64,000 nucleotides of DNA from Streptomyces gossypii (GCF_025165795.1 NZ_JAJAGO010000006.1:62001-126000), one strand, 5' to 3'; numbered from the stretch's first letter, positions 8,766-17,177 are shown. A program made the numbers and translations. Notes: a model not told the origin generated them from the letters alone.

Positions 8766-8946
8766 TATGGAGCTGAGCATGCCCCGCTCCGCGCGGAATC
8801 GTCAAGGCAGGGCGATTCAGCAATTCCTCATGATTACCGGCGTCGCCGAATGAGCGGCTTAATTCACGAACTTCCGCAGTTGCGAATTCTTCGCAAGAAT
8901 GCCTTTCCGGAATACGGTGCCTCCCGGGCGCCACGGGACAGCCCTT

Positions 8947-9111
8947 AGAGCCCCTAACAGAATGGGCGGTCGATCAGCTTGCGGCGTCTGGTGCGTGCGC
9001 TCGCAAGGCGGAGGATCGTCCTCGTACTGGGCGTACATGGACGACTCCGACAACGCGGCGAGCGCGCGTGCCAGGCGTCGCAAGCCGACCGCCCATTCTG
9101 TTAGGGGCTCT
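8947..9111. repeat. Dispersed inverted-repeat element, copy 1
   Basis: An element of 165 bp bounded by perfect 26-bp inverted arms (8947-8972 and 9086-9111; arm begins AGAGCCCCTAACAG). An inner pair of imperfect arms (GCGTCTGGTGCG... / ...GCCAGGCGTCGC) allows one long hairpin. The core has the palindrome GAGGATCGTCCTC. The right arm ends inside the TAA stop codon of the LuxC-like gene (9111-9113). Copies are at 18604, 52604 and 58601. A terminator-like function is inferred. Confidence 0.85.
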
Positions 9112-10562
9112 TAGAGGAGCCGGTCGGCGACGCCGTACCCGCGGGCCTCCATCAGTTCATGGCTCAGATACCCGTCATGCGGGCTGACCTCACCCGCCGA
9201 CCACGTCGGGACCGGCCCGAAGAGGACCTTGCGGATGCTCCGCTCCCGCAACGCCTCGCGCGCCAGGGCGGGATCGTCGCTCAGCACCGTCAGCGCCAGC
9301 GTGTCCCGCAGCGGGGCCATCCCCTGGGAGCGCCGCCAGGGCAGCACCCACACGCAGGGGAAGGAGAGTTCGACCCGGGCTCCCGGGTGGTCGGCGCGCT
9401 CGCACAGCAGCACCGCGGGCCGCAGCGCGGCCGAGCCGTCACCGAGATCGGCGAGCGGTCCGTCCGGATAGTGGGCGGCGGCAACGTCCACCGCGCCGTC
9501 CAGACGGCGCGTCAGATGCTCGCGCAGCGCCCTCGCCTCCGCCAGCGGCAGCACCGGCAGCCGGGCTTCGTCCGACTGGGGCGGGGCCGGAGTCAGCGGG
9601 GCGAGGCGGGCGGCCACGGCGCGGGCGAGAGCACGCGGGTCGCCGTCGGTGAAGACGGCGGTGGCGTTGGTGCACCGCATCCCGGCGTCGTGGCCGACGG
9701 AGTCGCAGATGACGTCCAGCACCTCGTCGGTGACCGGTCCGCTGTGCAGCAGCTTGGAACGGCCGGGCCCGCGCAGGATCACCCGGCGGTCGTGGCCGTA
9801 GCGGCGGGCCGCGGCGTCCCCGCCGAAGACCAGGCTCAGATCGGCTGCTTCCACCAGCGCGTCCCCCGTCGCATGACTGCCCGGCAGCAGGGACAGCAGG
9901 TGCGGGGGCACGCCGGCCCGGAGCAGGGCGTCGATCATCCGCGCAGGGGTGAACGGATCACGTGCGCCGGGGCGTACGAGGAGGGCATAGCCGCAGGCGA
10001 GGGCGGTGAGCCACTGGGTGTGCGTGCCGGGGTTGTTGCTCGGGGCGATCACGGCCAGCACCTCGCCGCGCCGGGCCCACACCGCGGAGACCTCACCGGG
10101 GCTGATCACGCCCGTTGCCCCCGGAGGGCACTCGGCGGCGATCCTGGCACCGGCGTTGGCGAAGGTCCGCGCGACATCCGTCAGCGAGTGCCGGGCGACG
10201 CTGACCGGCACACCCGCGGCCCGTGCCTGGAGCTCGCAGTACCGCTCGGGCGTGAGACCGCCCAGGGTGGCGGTGGCGAAGAGGCGGCCCGCCCGCCGCA
10301 GCAGCGCCGGGTCGGGCGCGCTGTCCGGATCCTGGCCCGCGCAGTGCTCCCGCACCTCCGCCACCGTGAGCCGGGCCAGCAGGGGCGGGGCCTGGTGCAC
10401 GGTCGCCAGCGGTGTGCCGTCCACTCCCGCGAGTGCCAGCGTCTGCGCGGACCGCACCGCCCGGCCCGCACGGACCAGCGGCAGCTCGTACAGGGGCAAC
10501 TCGCACGGCCGCGGCTCGGACGACGGCAGCCCCGACGACGGCAGCCCGGACGACGGGGCCAT
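9111..10562 (-). CDS. LuxC/GriD-like acyl reductase (aldehyde dehydrogenase superfamily)
   Basis: A 483-aa protein similar to the fatty-acyl reductase LuxC and to GriD-type reductases, which reduce an activated acyl group to an aldehyde with NAD(P)H. It has VIAPSNNPGTHTQWLTALACG (nucleotide-binding region), LVRPGARDPFTPARM and a candidate catalytic Cys in GMRCTNATAVF. The ATG overlaps the stop of the ligase gene (TGATG), so both are one operon. The N-terminal residues are a slippery GLPSS repeat (GACGACGGCAG units), so the exact start could be further in. In the grixazone pathway the GriC/GriD pair reduces an aryl carboxylate; the pair here probably does the equivalent on an unknown acid. The stop codon is shared with the dispersed repeat. 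Confidence 0.82.
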   Translation of the reverse strand: MAPSSGLPSSGLPSSEPRPCELPLYELPLVRAGRAVRSAQTLALAGVDGTPLATVHQAPPLLARLTVAEVREHCAGQDPDSAPDPALLRRAGRLFATATLGGLTPERYCELQARAAGVPVSVARHSLTDVARTFANAGARIAAECPPGATGVISPGEVSAVWARRGEVLAVIAPSNNPGTHTQWLTALACGYALLVRPGARDPFTPARMIDALLRAGVPPHLLSLLPGSHATGDALVEAADLSLVFGGDAAARRYGHDRRVILRGPGRSKLLHSGPVTDEVLDVICDSVGHDAGMRCTNATAVFTDGDPRALARAVAARLAPLTPAPPQSDEARLPVLPLAEARALREHLTRRLDGAVDVAAAHYPDGPLADLGDGSAALRPAVLLCERADHPGARVELSFPCVWVLPWRRSQGMAPLRDTLALTVLSDDPALAREALRERSIRKVLFGPVPTWSAGEVSPHDGYLSHELMEARGYGVADRLL

Positions 10563-11665
10563 CAGTACACGCCCTCGACCAGAGCGGCGGTGTGCCCCGT
10601 GTCGCAGGGACGCACCTCCGACAGCTCGATGCCGGGAAATCCACCGGCGGACGCGCGCCGGGTGGCCAGGTCCCGCTCCAGGGTGGGGGGCGTGAAGTAG
10701 TCCCGAGTGAGCACGGTGATCACCACGCGGCCCTCCTCGTCCTCCGCCACCCGCCGCTCCGGCCGCTCGGGGTCCACCAGCTCCACGACGGTGTAGGGGT
10801 AGTGAGGGCGGAAGACGCACGCCGCCGTGTCGCCCGGCAGCCGGGTGCGCTGCGGCGCGACGCCCATCATCGTGTTGCCGTACGCCCCGGCGATCCGCGC
10901 GCGGGGGAACGCCTCCTCCTCGAACAGGCGCAGCGTCTCGGCGTCCGCGCTCGTCCCGCCCCAGATGATGCCGCGCAGCTTCTCCCGCATCAGCGCGTAC
11001 ACGTCGGCGCGCCCGACTGCCTTCTCCAGGATCCGGGGCGTGCTGGAGACCGCCCGGATGTCCTGGGTGGCCAGCACCTCCTTCACCTGGTCGAGGATGT
11101 GGTCGACATAGCGCCCGGCCTCCTCCTCGCGCCCGGTGCTGAGGCAGCGGCGGACCCAGCGCGGATCCAGATCGACGAAGAAGCAGAGGAAGCCGCGCAG
11201 TTGTGACAGGACGCTGATGTTCTTCGCCATGACGTGCGGGCCGGTCGGCCCGATGTGCAGCCAGTGCCCCTCGCCCGAGGGGAATCCCTGGGCGTCGAGC
11301 ATCATGCTCTGCCACGCGACGTTCCGGCTGCGCGACGTCGCGTCGACGATGCGCTTCGGGGGGCCCGTGGCACCGCCTGATTCGTAGACGCCGAACCGCC
11401 GGGGCTCCCGGCGGGAGCCGCGGGGCACCAGCAGGTGGGCGGGTATGCCGCTCCAGTCGACCTCGATGTCGGAGAACAGGCGCAGGTCGGCGAGGGTCGA
11501 GATGTCGGTGCGCGGATCGAAGCCGAAGGATTTCGCCCGCTCGGTCCAGTAGGGACTTCCGGTGAGCGGGGAGAAGTGCCATTCCATTGCCGCCCGGACC
11601 AAGTCGTCGGCATCAGGCGGATCATCGAGAGGAGATTCGAACACTGAGCTGAAGTCGTCGGCCAT
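10562..11665 (-). CDS. LuxE/GriC-like acyl-activating enzyme (AMP-forming ligase family)
   Basis: A 367-aa protein resembling LuxE acyl-protein synthetases, coenzyme F390 synthetase/phenylacetate-CoA ligases and the GriC component of carboxylic acid reductase. It has the AMP-binding loop ESGGATGPPKRIV, IWGGTSADAETLRLF and AGAYGNTMMGVAP. Expected role: ATP-dependent activation of a carboxylate and hand-over to the LuxC-like partner encoded by the next gene. The ATG at 11665 has GGGAG 9 nt upstream. Its promoter region holds three tandem 15-18 bp units and regulon motif B. The free acid substrate is unknown. Confidence 0.82.
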   Translation of the reverse strand: MADDFSSVFESPLDDPPDADDLVRAAMEWHFSPLTGSPYWTERAKSFGFDPRTDISTLADLRLFSDIEVDWSGIPAHLLVPRGSRREPRRFGVYESGGATGPPKRIVDATSRSRNVAWQSMMLDAQGFPSGEGHWLHIGPTGPHVMAKNISVLSQLRGFLCFFVDLDPRWVRRCLSTGREEEAGRYVDHILDQVKEVLATQDIRAVSSTPRILEKAVGRADVYALMREKLRGIIWGGTSADAETLRLFEEEAFPRARIAGAYGNTMMGVAPQRTRLPGDTAACVFRPHYPYTVVELVDPERPERRVAEDEEGRVVITVLTRDYFTPPTLERDLATRRASAGGFPGIELSEVRPCDTGHTAALVEGVY

Positions 11666-11693
11666 CTCGGGGTGCTCCCGTCCGTACCGTCAT

Positions 11694-11741
11694 ACTGCCC
11701 GTACAACTCGCACTGCCGTACAACTCACTGCCCGTCGAGCT
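11694..11741 (-). repeat. Three tandem units upstream of the LuxE-like gene
   Basis: Units ACTGCCCGTACAACTCGC, ACTGCCGTACAACTC and the diverged ACTGCCCGTCGAGCT lie head to tail 29-76 nt before the ATG at 11665. They overlap regulon motif B at its edge. They may be activator-binding iterons in the promoter or 5' leader; function not known. Confidence 0.55.
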
Positions 11742-11760
11742 GATTGTCAGCAGGACTGAC
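11739..11760. promoter_or_regulatory. Regulon motif B, upstream of the LuxE/LuxC operon
   Basis: GCTGATTGTCAGC (inverted repeat GCTGA/TCAGC) followed by ACTGAC at exactly 16 bp. The same GCTGATTGTC is found on the minus strand of motif D at the marR promoter. Confidence 0.6.
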
Positions 11761-11808
11761 ATATGGAGTATGCGAGGCGGCCGACCGGAGCGTCAAGGCG
11801 GGTGGCGG

Positions 11809-12567
11809 TCAGGAGCGGGTGTCGACGGAGCGCGGGTCGAAACCGAAGGGCAGCTCCAGGCGGTGCGCCCGCATCAGCCCCTCGTCACAGAGCAGTTCGG
11901 CCGTGGGACCGTCCGCCACGATGACGCCCTCGCTGAGCACCAGTGCGCGCGGGCACATCTCCAGGGCGTACGGCAGGTCGTGCGTCACCATCAGCACGGT
12001 GACGTCCAGCGACCGCAGGATCTCCGCCAGTTCACGGCGCGAGGCCGGGTCCAGATTGGACGACGGCTCGTCCAGGACGAGGATCTCCGGCTCCATCGCC
12101 AGTACGGTCGCCACCGCGACCCGGCGCCGCTGGCCGAAGGAGAGGTGATGCGGCGGCCGGTCCACGTACTCCGCCATGCCGACCTGGCCGAGGGCCTTCT
12201 CCACCCGGGCTTCCAGCTCGGGCCCGCGCAGCCCGGACGCCGCCGGCCCGAAGGCCACGTCCTCCCGCACGGACGGCATGAAGAGCTGGTCGTCCGGGTC
12301 CTGGAAGACGATGCCGACGCGGCGCCTGATCTCCGCGAGATGCTCGCGGGCGACCGGCAGTCCGGCGACCGTCACCGAGCCGGACCCGGCGGTCAGGATG
12401 CCGTTCAGATGCAGGACGAGGGTGGTCTTGCCCGCGCCGTTCGGGCCGAGCAGGGCGACGCGCTCGCCGCGCCCGATCACCAGATCGACGCCGAAGAGGG
12501 CTTGATGCCCGTCCGGGTAGGCGTAGGCGAGGCCGGAGACGTCCAGCGAAGCGGTCACAGCGTCCAT
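11809..12567 (-). CDS. cbiO: Cobalt/nickel ECF transporter ATPase CbiO
   Basis: A 252-aa ABC ATPase energising the CbiMQO importer. It has Walker A GPNGAGKTT, the Q-loop VFQDPDDQLF typical of ECF ATPases, signature HLSFGQRRRVA, Walker B ILVLDEPSSNLD and the switch His in VTHDLPYA. The gene overlaps the 3' end of cbiQ. ATG 12567 is used; GTG 12558, which gives a GTGA overlap with the cbiQ stop and a GGATGG site, is equally plausible. The module lies between two blocks of the regulon but carries no regulon motif of its own. Confidence 0.92.
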   Translation of the reverse strand: MDAVTASLDVSGLAYAYPDGHQALFGVDLVIGRGERVALLGPNGAGKTTLVLHLNGILTAGSGSVTVAGLPVAREHLAEIRRRVGIVFQDPDDQLFMPSVREDVAFGPAASGLRGPELEARVEKALGQVGMAEYVDRPPHHLSFGQRRRVAVATVLAMEPEILVLDEPSSNLDPASRRELAEILRSLDVTVLMVTHDLPYALEMCPRALVLSEGVIVADGPTAELLCDEGLMRAHRLELPFGFDPRSVDTRS

Positions 12568-13316
12568 CCCAACAGACATACGGCGAGAGCGGACAGGGGG
12601 AGGGCGAGGGCGCGCGCCCACTGGGCCCGGGAGGCGGTCACCTCGTCGATGACCGGCATCGACCCGGCGTATCCCCGGCTCATCATGGCCAGATGGACGC
12701 GTTCGCCCCGCTCGTACGAGCGGATGAACAGCGCACCGGCCGACTTGCCCAGGACTCCCCACTGCCGGATGCCTCGGGAGTCGAAGCCGCGCGACTCGCG
12801 GGCGATCCTCATCCGCCGCATCTCGTCCGTGATCACGTCGCCGTACCGGATCATGAAGGAGGCGATCTGCACGAGCAGCGGCGGCAGCTTCAACCGCTGG
12901 AGGCCGAGCAGCAGTTCACGCAGCTCGGTCGTGGAGGCGAGGATCACCGACGCGGCGACACCCAGCGTGCCCTTCGCCAGTACGTTCCACGCGCCCCACA
13001 GGCCCGAGACGCTGAGCGAGACGCCCATCACCTCGACCCGCTCACCCTGAGCCACGAAGGGCATCAGCACCGCGAACGCCACGAACGGGACCTCGATCAG
13101 CATCCGCTTCAGCAGGAACCCCGCCGGTATACGGGCCACGCCCGCCACCGCGCCCAGCAGCACGGCGTACAGGGCGAACGCCCACATCGCCTCGCGCGGG
13201 GTCGAGACCACGACCACCACGAAGCAGAGGACGGCGGCCAGTTTGCAGTGCGGAGGGAGCCTGTGGACGGGCGAGTGCCCGTGGCGGTAGAGCCGGTGTG
13301 CGTGTCCCGCGCCCAT
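12555..13316 (-). CDS. cbiQ: Cobalt/nickel ECF transporter transmembrane protein CbiQ
   Basis: A 253-aa T-component with about five membrane segments and the two cytoplasmic coupling motifs: ARESRGFDSR and AMMSRGY, matching the A-R-G signatures that dock onto CbiO. The N-terminus (GAGHAHRLYRHGHSPVH) is His-rich, common in CbiQ/NikQ. ATG 13316 begins 1 nt after the cbiM stop (TGAGATG), indicating coupling. Confidence 0.92.
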   Translation of the reverse strand: MGAGHAHRLYRHGHSPVHRLPPHCKLAAVLCFVVVVVSTPREAMWAFALYAVLLGAVAGVARIPAGFLLKRMLIEVPFVAFAVLMPFVAQGERVEVMGVSLSVSGLWGAWNVLAKGTLGVAASVILASTTELRELLLGLQRLKLPPLLVQIASFMIRYGDVITDEMRRMRIARESRGFDSRGIRQWGVLGKSAGALFIRSYERGERVHLAMMSRGYAGSMPVIDEVTASRAQWARALALPLSALAVCLLGWTL

Positions 13317-13317
13317 C

Positions 13318-14424
13318 TCACACGGTTTTCTCTGCACGGGACTCCGCGCCGCCTGCGGCCTTCCAAGACTCGCCGGATCCGGCGGAGTCGGCAGACTGAG
13401 CGGAGTTGCGACGGCGGCGCACCGCCCAGAAGACGCCGCTGCCGGCGGCGACCGTGACGCCCACACCGATCACCCCCGCGAGCCCGCCGGAGAGCCGCGC
13501 CCCCGTGATGTCCTCGACGCCGTAGTCGGCGAGTGGCCAGTCACCCAGCCAGTGGTCCTCAGCCTCCTTGTCGATGCCCTTGTCCGTGGCGACCTTCTCC
13601 AGGCCGTCCGGGTCCGAGGAGGCGTAGAAGCTGACGAATCCGGCCAGCACCAGGGACACGCCGAGGCCCGTGAGCCACACCTTGCGCGAGGAGCGCGGCG
13701 GGGCGGCGGCCGGAGCCGGAGCCGGAGCCGGAGCAGCGTCCACCAGTCGGCCACCGACCCGGAGTTGGAGCGGCACTGTCAGGCCACGGGCGCCGTACAC
13801 CAGATCGGGCCGCACCGCGATGACGGCGCCGACGGTGAGCGCGGTGATCGTGGCCTCGCCGATGCCGATGAGGGTGTGCACACCGACCATCGCCGTGAAC
13901 ACGGTGCCCGCCGCCACGTCCGTCGTACCGCCGACCATGTACATCCCGGTGAAGGTGACGGCCGCGGCCGGGACGGAGAGCAGGGCGGCGGCGAACGCCG
14001 CGGCGGTGACCGAACCGCGCTTGCCGGGCAGCAGCTTCACCAGGCCGCGGAAGATCAGGTACGCGACGACGACGGTGACCACACCCATGTTGGTGATGTT
14101 CACCCCGAGCGCGGTGAGGCCGCCGTCCGCGAACAGGACGCTCTGGATCAGCAGGACGACCGAGACGCAGAGCACACCCGTGTACGGCCCGACGAGTATC
14201 GCGGCCAGCGCACCGCCCAGCAGATGGCCGCTGGTGCCCGCCGCGACCGGGAAGTTCAGCATCTGCGCGGCGAAGATGAACGCGGCGACCAGACCCGCGA
14301 GCGGCGCCGTCCGCTCGTCCAGCTCCCTGCGCGTACCCCGCAGGCTGACCGCGACCGCACCCGCCGCGATAACCCCGGTGGCCGCGGAGACGGGAATGTC
14401 GATGAATCCGTCGGGAACGTGCAT
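13318..14424 (-). CDS. cbiM: Cobalt/nickel ECF substrate-binding protein CbiM with fused PDGLE (CbiN-like) domain
   Basis: A 368-aa protein. MHVPDGFID at the mature N-terminus is the metal-binding N-terminus of CbiM/NikM (Met1-His2 coordinate Co/Ni). About seven membrane segments follow, including GHLLGGALAAILVGPY. A Pro-Ala linker (microsatellite AGCCGG) joins a C-terminal domain containing DPDGLEKVA, the PDGLE motif of CbiN/NikN. ATG 14424 has GGAGGGGAG 7 nt upstream. No cobalamin riboswitch boxes were found in its leader, but a perfect inverted repeat lies in the promoter (14477-14493). Whether it carries cobalt or nickel is unresolved. Confidence 0.92.
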   Translation of the reverse strand: MHVPDGFIDIPVSAATGVIAAGAVAVSLRGTRRELDERTAPLAGLVAAFIFAAQMLNFPVAAGTSGHLLGGALAAILVGPYTGVLCVSVVLLIQSVLFADGGLTALGVNITNMGVVTVVVAYLIFRGLVKLLPGKRGSVTAAAFAAALLSVPAAAVTFTGMYMVGGTTDVAAGTVFTAMVGVHTLIGIGEATITALTVGAVIAVRPDLVYGARGLTVPLQLRVGGRLVDAAPAPAPAPAAAPPRSSRKVWLTGLGVSLVLAGFVSFYASSDPDGLEKVATDKGIDKEAEDHWLGDWPLADYGVEDITGARLSGGLAGVIGVGVTVAAGSGVFWAVRRRRNSAQSADSAGSGESWKAAGGAESRAEKTV

Positions 14425-14476
14425 GAGCGGGCTCCCCTCCGAGCGGGATCGCTGACCGATTGACAGTAGAGCCCTG

Positions 14477-14493
14477 TTGCGAAGTTCTCGCAA
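14477..14493 (-). promoter_or_regulatory. Inverted repeat in the cbiM promoter, Nur-like
   Basis: TTGCGA-N5-TCGCAA lies just upstream of TACTGT, a -10-like hexamer, 50-70 nt before ATG 14424. Its layout resembles the tgCaa-N5-ttgCa box bound by the nickel-responsive Fur homologue Nur. Assignment to Nur is inference. The remaining bases of 14494-14710 hold no gene or motif I recognise. Confidence 0.5.
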
Positions 14494-14710
14494 GAGCTGA
14501 GCGGATACATTGGAGATACGCCTGCATCTCCCCCGGTACGCCCGGAGATTGCGCGTACGTCATCCCGACGCGGCGTCAGGCGTTCGACTGCGAGCCTTCC
14601 GCAGTCGGACAGCCCCGGAATCGCGGAACGGCCGGAAAGGAAATCGGCCGACGCGGGCGGAATCACGGCCCGGCGGCCTTGACCCGGCACCTCCACAGGT
14701 CGAGACTACT

Positions 14711-14732
14711 GCTGATAATCCACCCTGCTGAC
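14711..14732 (+). promoter_or_regulatory. Regulon motif C, upstream of the MFS gene
   Basis: GCTGATAATC followed 16 bp later by GCTGAC, 20-41 nt before GTG 14752. GATAAT inside it could be a -10 hexamer, so binding would block transcription. Confidence 0.6.
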
Positions 14733-14751
14733 GATCCGTCCAGGAGGTCCC

Positions 14752-16008
14752 GTGCGCACACCCCCGCCGTCACCCGTGGGCGGCGCGGGCGCCGGTCAGT
14801 TGTCCGACGGAAAGATCGTCGCGATCCTCTGCACCGGCTTCTTCCTGCTGGACTTCGACCTCGTCGTCATCAACCCCCTGCTGGTCCCCGTGTCCGAGGA
14901 CTTGGGAGCAGGGCTGGGCGTGACCACCCTCGCGCTGACCGGCTACCTGCTGATGCTGGGCGTCATGATCCCGGTGCACGGCGGTCTCTCGGACCGGATC
15001 GGCCGGGTACGCGTGCTGCGGACGGCACTGCTCGGGCTCGGAGCCGCCAATCTGTGCGCGGCGCTGGCCCCCAACGTGGCCGTACTGATCGCGGGGCGCG
15101 CCGTCGCCGGAGCGTTCGCCGCCGCACTCATCCCGGTGTCGGTGGCCTATGTGGGTGACCGCATCACCATGGAGCGCCAACAGCGGACGATGGCGGTCCT
15201 GATGTCGTTCAGCGCGGTCGGCGCCGCGTCGGCGACCCTTGCCGCAGGTGCGCTCACAGACCTTCTCGACTGGCGGTACCCCCTGCTGATCCCGGCCGTG
15301 GCCGGGCCGCTGCTCGCCGTCCTCTACGCCCGGCTCCCGGAGGCGACGGCACCGCGGGAAGACGGCGTGGGCGTACTGGGCCGGTTCGCCCAAGTCCTCG
15401 GCGACGGCTGGTTCCGCTTCCTCATCCCGTTCACCTTCATCGAAGGTGCGGCGATGATGGGCTTCTTCAACTTCTTCAACGCCGCGCTCCAGGAGCACGG
15501 CAGCAGTGTGCTGATGTCGGGGCTGGTCACCAGTGCGTACGGGGTGGCGGCCATCGGCGGCAGCGCCGCCGTGCGGGCGCTGGACGCGCGCGCTTCCGGG
15601 GCGGCGATGTTCGGCTGGGGCACGGGCCTGCTGTTCGTCGGCTACCTCACCGCCGCCTTCACCCAGTCCGTCCCCGGCATCCTGCTCGCCAGCGCCTGCG
15701 CCGGACTCGCCCTGGCCGTGGGCCAGTCCGCGCTGCAAGCCTGGGTGCTCGAGGCATCTGCACCGGAGGCGCGCGGCAGCGCGGCGGCACTCGTCGCCTG
15801 CTCGGTGTTCACCGGCGCGGCGGTCGGCACCGCGGCCGTCGGCGGGCTCGTCAGCACCGGGAACTTCGGACTGCTCTTCGGCATCGCCGCCGTGGCCACC
15901 GTCTCGATCTCGATCGCGGGCACGCTCGCGCGCATGCGCTTCGCCCGCACCGGAGGGCAGCGGAGGCCGGCCGAAGCCAAGGCCGTCAGCTTCACCGATC
16001 GACCGTAA
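14752..16008 (+). CDS. MFS-family efflux transporter
   Basis: A 418-aa major facilitator of the DHA1 drug:H+ antiporter type with 12 predicted membrane segments. The motif A region is HGGLSDRIGRVRVLRTALLG between TM2 and TM3, and the TM5 region has VGAASATLAAGALTD. GTG 14752 follows AGGAGGTCCC. It is transcribed away from the cbi genes, behind regulon motif C, and is followed after 39 bp by the muconolactone-isomerase-like gene, so it likely exports the pathway product or an intermediate. Substrate unknown. Confidence 0.9.
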   Translation: MRTPPPSPVGGAGAGQLSDGKIVAILCTGFFLLDFDLVVINPLLVPVSEDLGAGLGVTTLALTGYLLMLGVMIPVHGGLSDRIGRVRVLRTALLGLGAANLCAALAPNVAVLIAGRAVAGAFAAALIPVSVAYVGDRITMERQQRTMAVLMSFSAVGAASATLAAGALTDLLDWRYPLLIPAVAGPLLAVLYARLPEATAPREDGVGVLGRFAQVLGDGWFRFLIPFTFIEGAAMMGFFNFFNAALQEHGSSVLMSGLVTSAYGVAAIGGSAAVRALDARASGAAMFGWGTGLLFVGYLTAAFTQSVPGILLASACAGLALAVGQSALQAWVLEASAPEARGSAAALVACSVFTGAAVGTAAVGGLVSTGNFGLLFGIAAVATVSISIAGTLARMRFARTGGQRRPAEAKAVSFTDRP

Positions 16009-16047
16009 GACTGACCGACTCATTGGTCATGAACGAGGGAGAGAGTG

Positions 16048-16356
16048 ATGGCACTGTTCGCCGTGATCGCCAAGCGGGCACCTGTGGGAATCGGAATCGA
16101 CGAATTCCAGCAGAAACTGTCCGAGGGTTTCCAGTACACGAAGGAACTCGCCGACAAGGGCATGATCAAACACCGCTGGATTCTCGTCGGCGCCTCAGCC
16201 GGACTGAACATCTATGAGGTCGAATCGCACGAAGAGCTGATGTCCGTGCTCTACAGGAGTCCGGCGGGCCTGCACCTGGAATACGAGGTGTATCCGCTCA
16301 TCGCACCGCCGGACTACGATCCGACCGCGCGAACGGCTGCGTCTCCAACCGATTAG
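16048..16356 (+). CDS. Muconolactone delta-isomerase-like small protein
   Basis: A 102-aa protein matching the ferredoxin-like fold of muconolactone isomerase (MALFAVIAK start, LADKGMIKHRWILVG, YEVESHEELMSVLYRSP). True catabolic isomerases sit with catechol genes; here it follows the MFS exporter in a probable two-gene unit (39-bp gap, GAGGGAGAG ribosome site; ATG 16048 preferred over GTG 16045). Proteins of this fold also act in secondary metabolism as small isomerases or binding proteins. Function here unknown. Confidence 0.75.
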   Translation: MALFAVIAKRAPVGIGIDEFQQKLSEGFQYTKELADKGMIKHRWILVGASAGLNIYEVESHEELMSVLYRSPAGLHLEYEVYPLIAPPDYDPTARTAASPTD

Positions 16357-16456
16357 CGAACATCGACGCACACAGGTCGAGGGCCCCGTCGTAGGCCGCC
16401 CTGGTCTCGTCCTGGTGCTCCCACACCGGAAGGAAGCCAACAGCCGCGCCGTTCAC
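16298..16456 (-). CDS. Possible 52-aa ORF or gene remnant
   Basis: A short minus-strand frame starts at GTG 16456, 7 nt after GGAG, and reads MNGAAVGFLPVWEHQDETR before ending inside the 3' end of the isomerase-like gene. Its first 37 residues look protein-like; the tail reads antisense to the neighbour. It may be the 5' fragment of a lost gene. I do not recognise the family. Confidence 0.25.
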   Translation of the reverse strand: MNGAAVGFLPVWEHQDETRAAYDGALDLCASMFANRLETQPFARSDRSPAVR

Positions 16457-16562
16457 AGCCGTTCTCCGGCCCCATTCCCTGGTTCATCCAGGGGGCGAAG
16501 GGATCCTGTGCAGTTCCCCGTGTCTCTGACGGAGCGCTGCCCCTTGCCGGTGTTTCCGGCTG

Positions 16563-17150
16563 TCAGTTGAAGATGTCCATGAGGTCCAGCCAGGAGCCTG
16601 CGTCGTCGGCGGGGCGGGGCCGCATCGGGAGCGGTTCCGGGTAGGTCTCCGCTGCGACCCTCGCGCGGACGATGTCGGGCCCGCCGCACGCCGCGACCGC
16701 GAAGGCGCCGAAAACCTTGGCGAACGCGGCCGGGTCGCGGAACTCCACGCCAAACGCTCGGCCGTCCCGTAGCGGCACCCACACCACCCGGTCGAACCGT
16801 GGCCATTCCAGCACCGGCTGATCGTCCGCGGTCGACCGCCCCTCCAGCCACAGCCGCGCCACGTGCAGCAGGTTCACCTTCTCCATCGACAGCCGCTTTC
16901 GCCGCACCCGCAGTTCACGCGCCGTCAGCTCGACGCGCTGGTCCTTCTTCGGGTACCAGACGACGCCGATCCCGAACGGCACCCACAGCAGGATCCCGAT
17001 CATCGGCCAGACCAGAGCGTCGCCCCACGACCGGAGCAGCCCACCGTCCAGCAGGTACAGGGCCCCGAAGACCAGAACCCACTTCGCCGTCATCCGCCAG
17101 AATCCGCTGCCCTGCCGGTACAGGACCCGTCGCTTCCCCGTCATCGCCAT
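16563..17150 (-). CDS. Hypothetical two-TM membrane protein
   Basis: A 195-aa protein I cannot assign to a family. A short basic N-terminus is followed by two hydrophobic segments (about residues 22-40 and 45-65), then a cytoplasmic-looking domain with RVELTARELRVRRKRLSMEKV and FGVEFRDPAAFAKVFGAFA, resembling PH-like domains of actinomycete membrane proteins (inference). It lies directly downstream of a truncated kinase gene. ATG 17150 has no strong ribosome site; ATG 17144 is an alternative. Confidence 0.7.
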   Translation of the reverse strand: MAMTGKRRVLYRQGSGFWRMTAKWVLVFGALYLLDGGLLRSWGDALVWPMIGILLWVPFGIGVVWYPKKDQRVELTARELRVRRKRLSMEKVNLLHVARLWLEGRSTADDQPVLEWPRFDRVVWVPLRDGRAFGVEFRDPAAFAKVFGAFAVAACGGPDIVRARVAAETYPEPLPMRPRPADDAGSWLDLMDIFN

Positions 17151-17177
17151 GCCCGCACGCTATCCGCCGCCCGCAGC

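Noticed and set aside
8859..9083. Conserved small 'protein' RLARALAALSESSMYAQYEDD in repeat copies
   Set aside because: The frame is kept in copies 1-3 but broken in copy 4, and there is no ribosome site. Complementary arms explain conservation better than coding.
13700..13736. AGCCGG microsatellite
   Set aside because: It only encodes the Pro-Ala linker of CbiM; simple slippage.
14425..14751. Cobalamin riboswitch before cbiM
   Set aside because: No GCCACTG box or other conserved B12-element sequence was seen on the minus strand.
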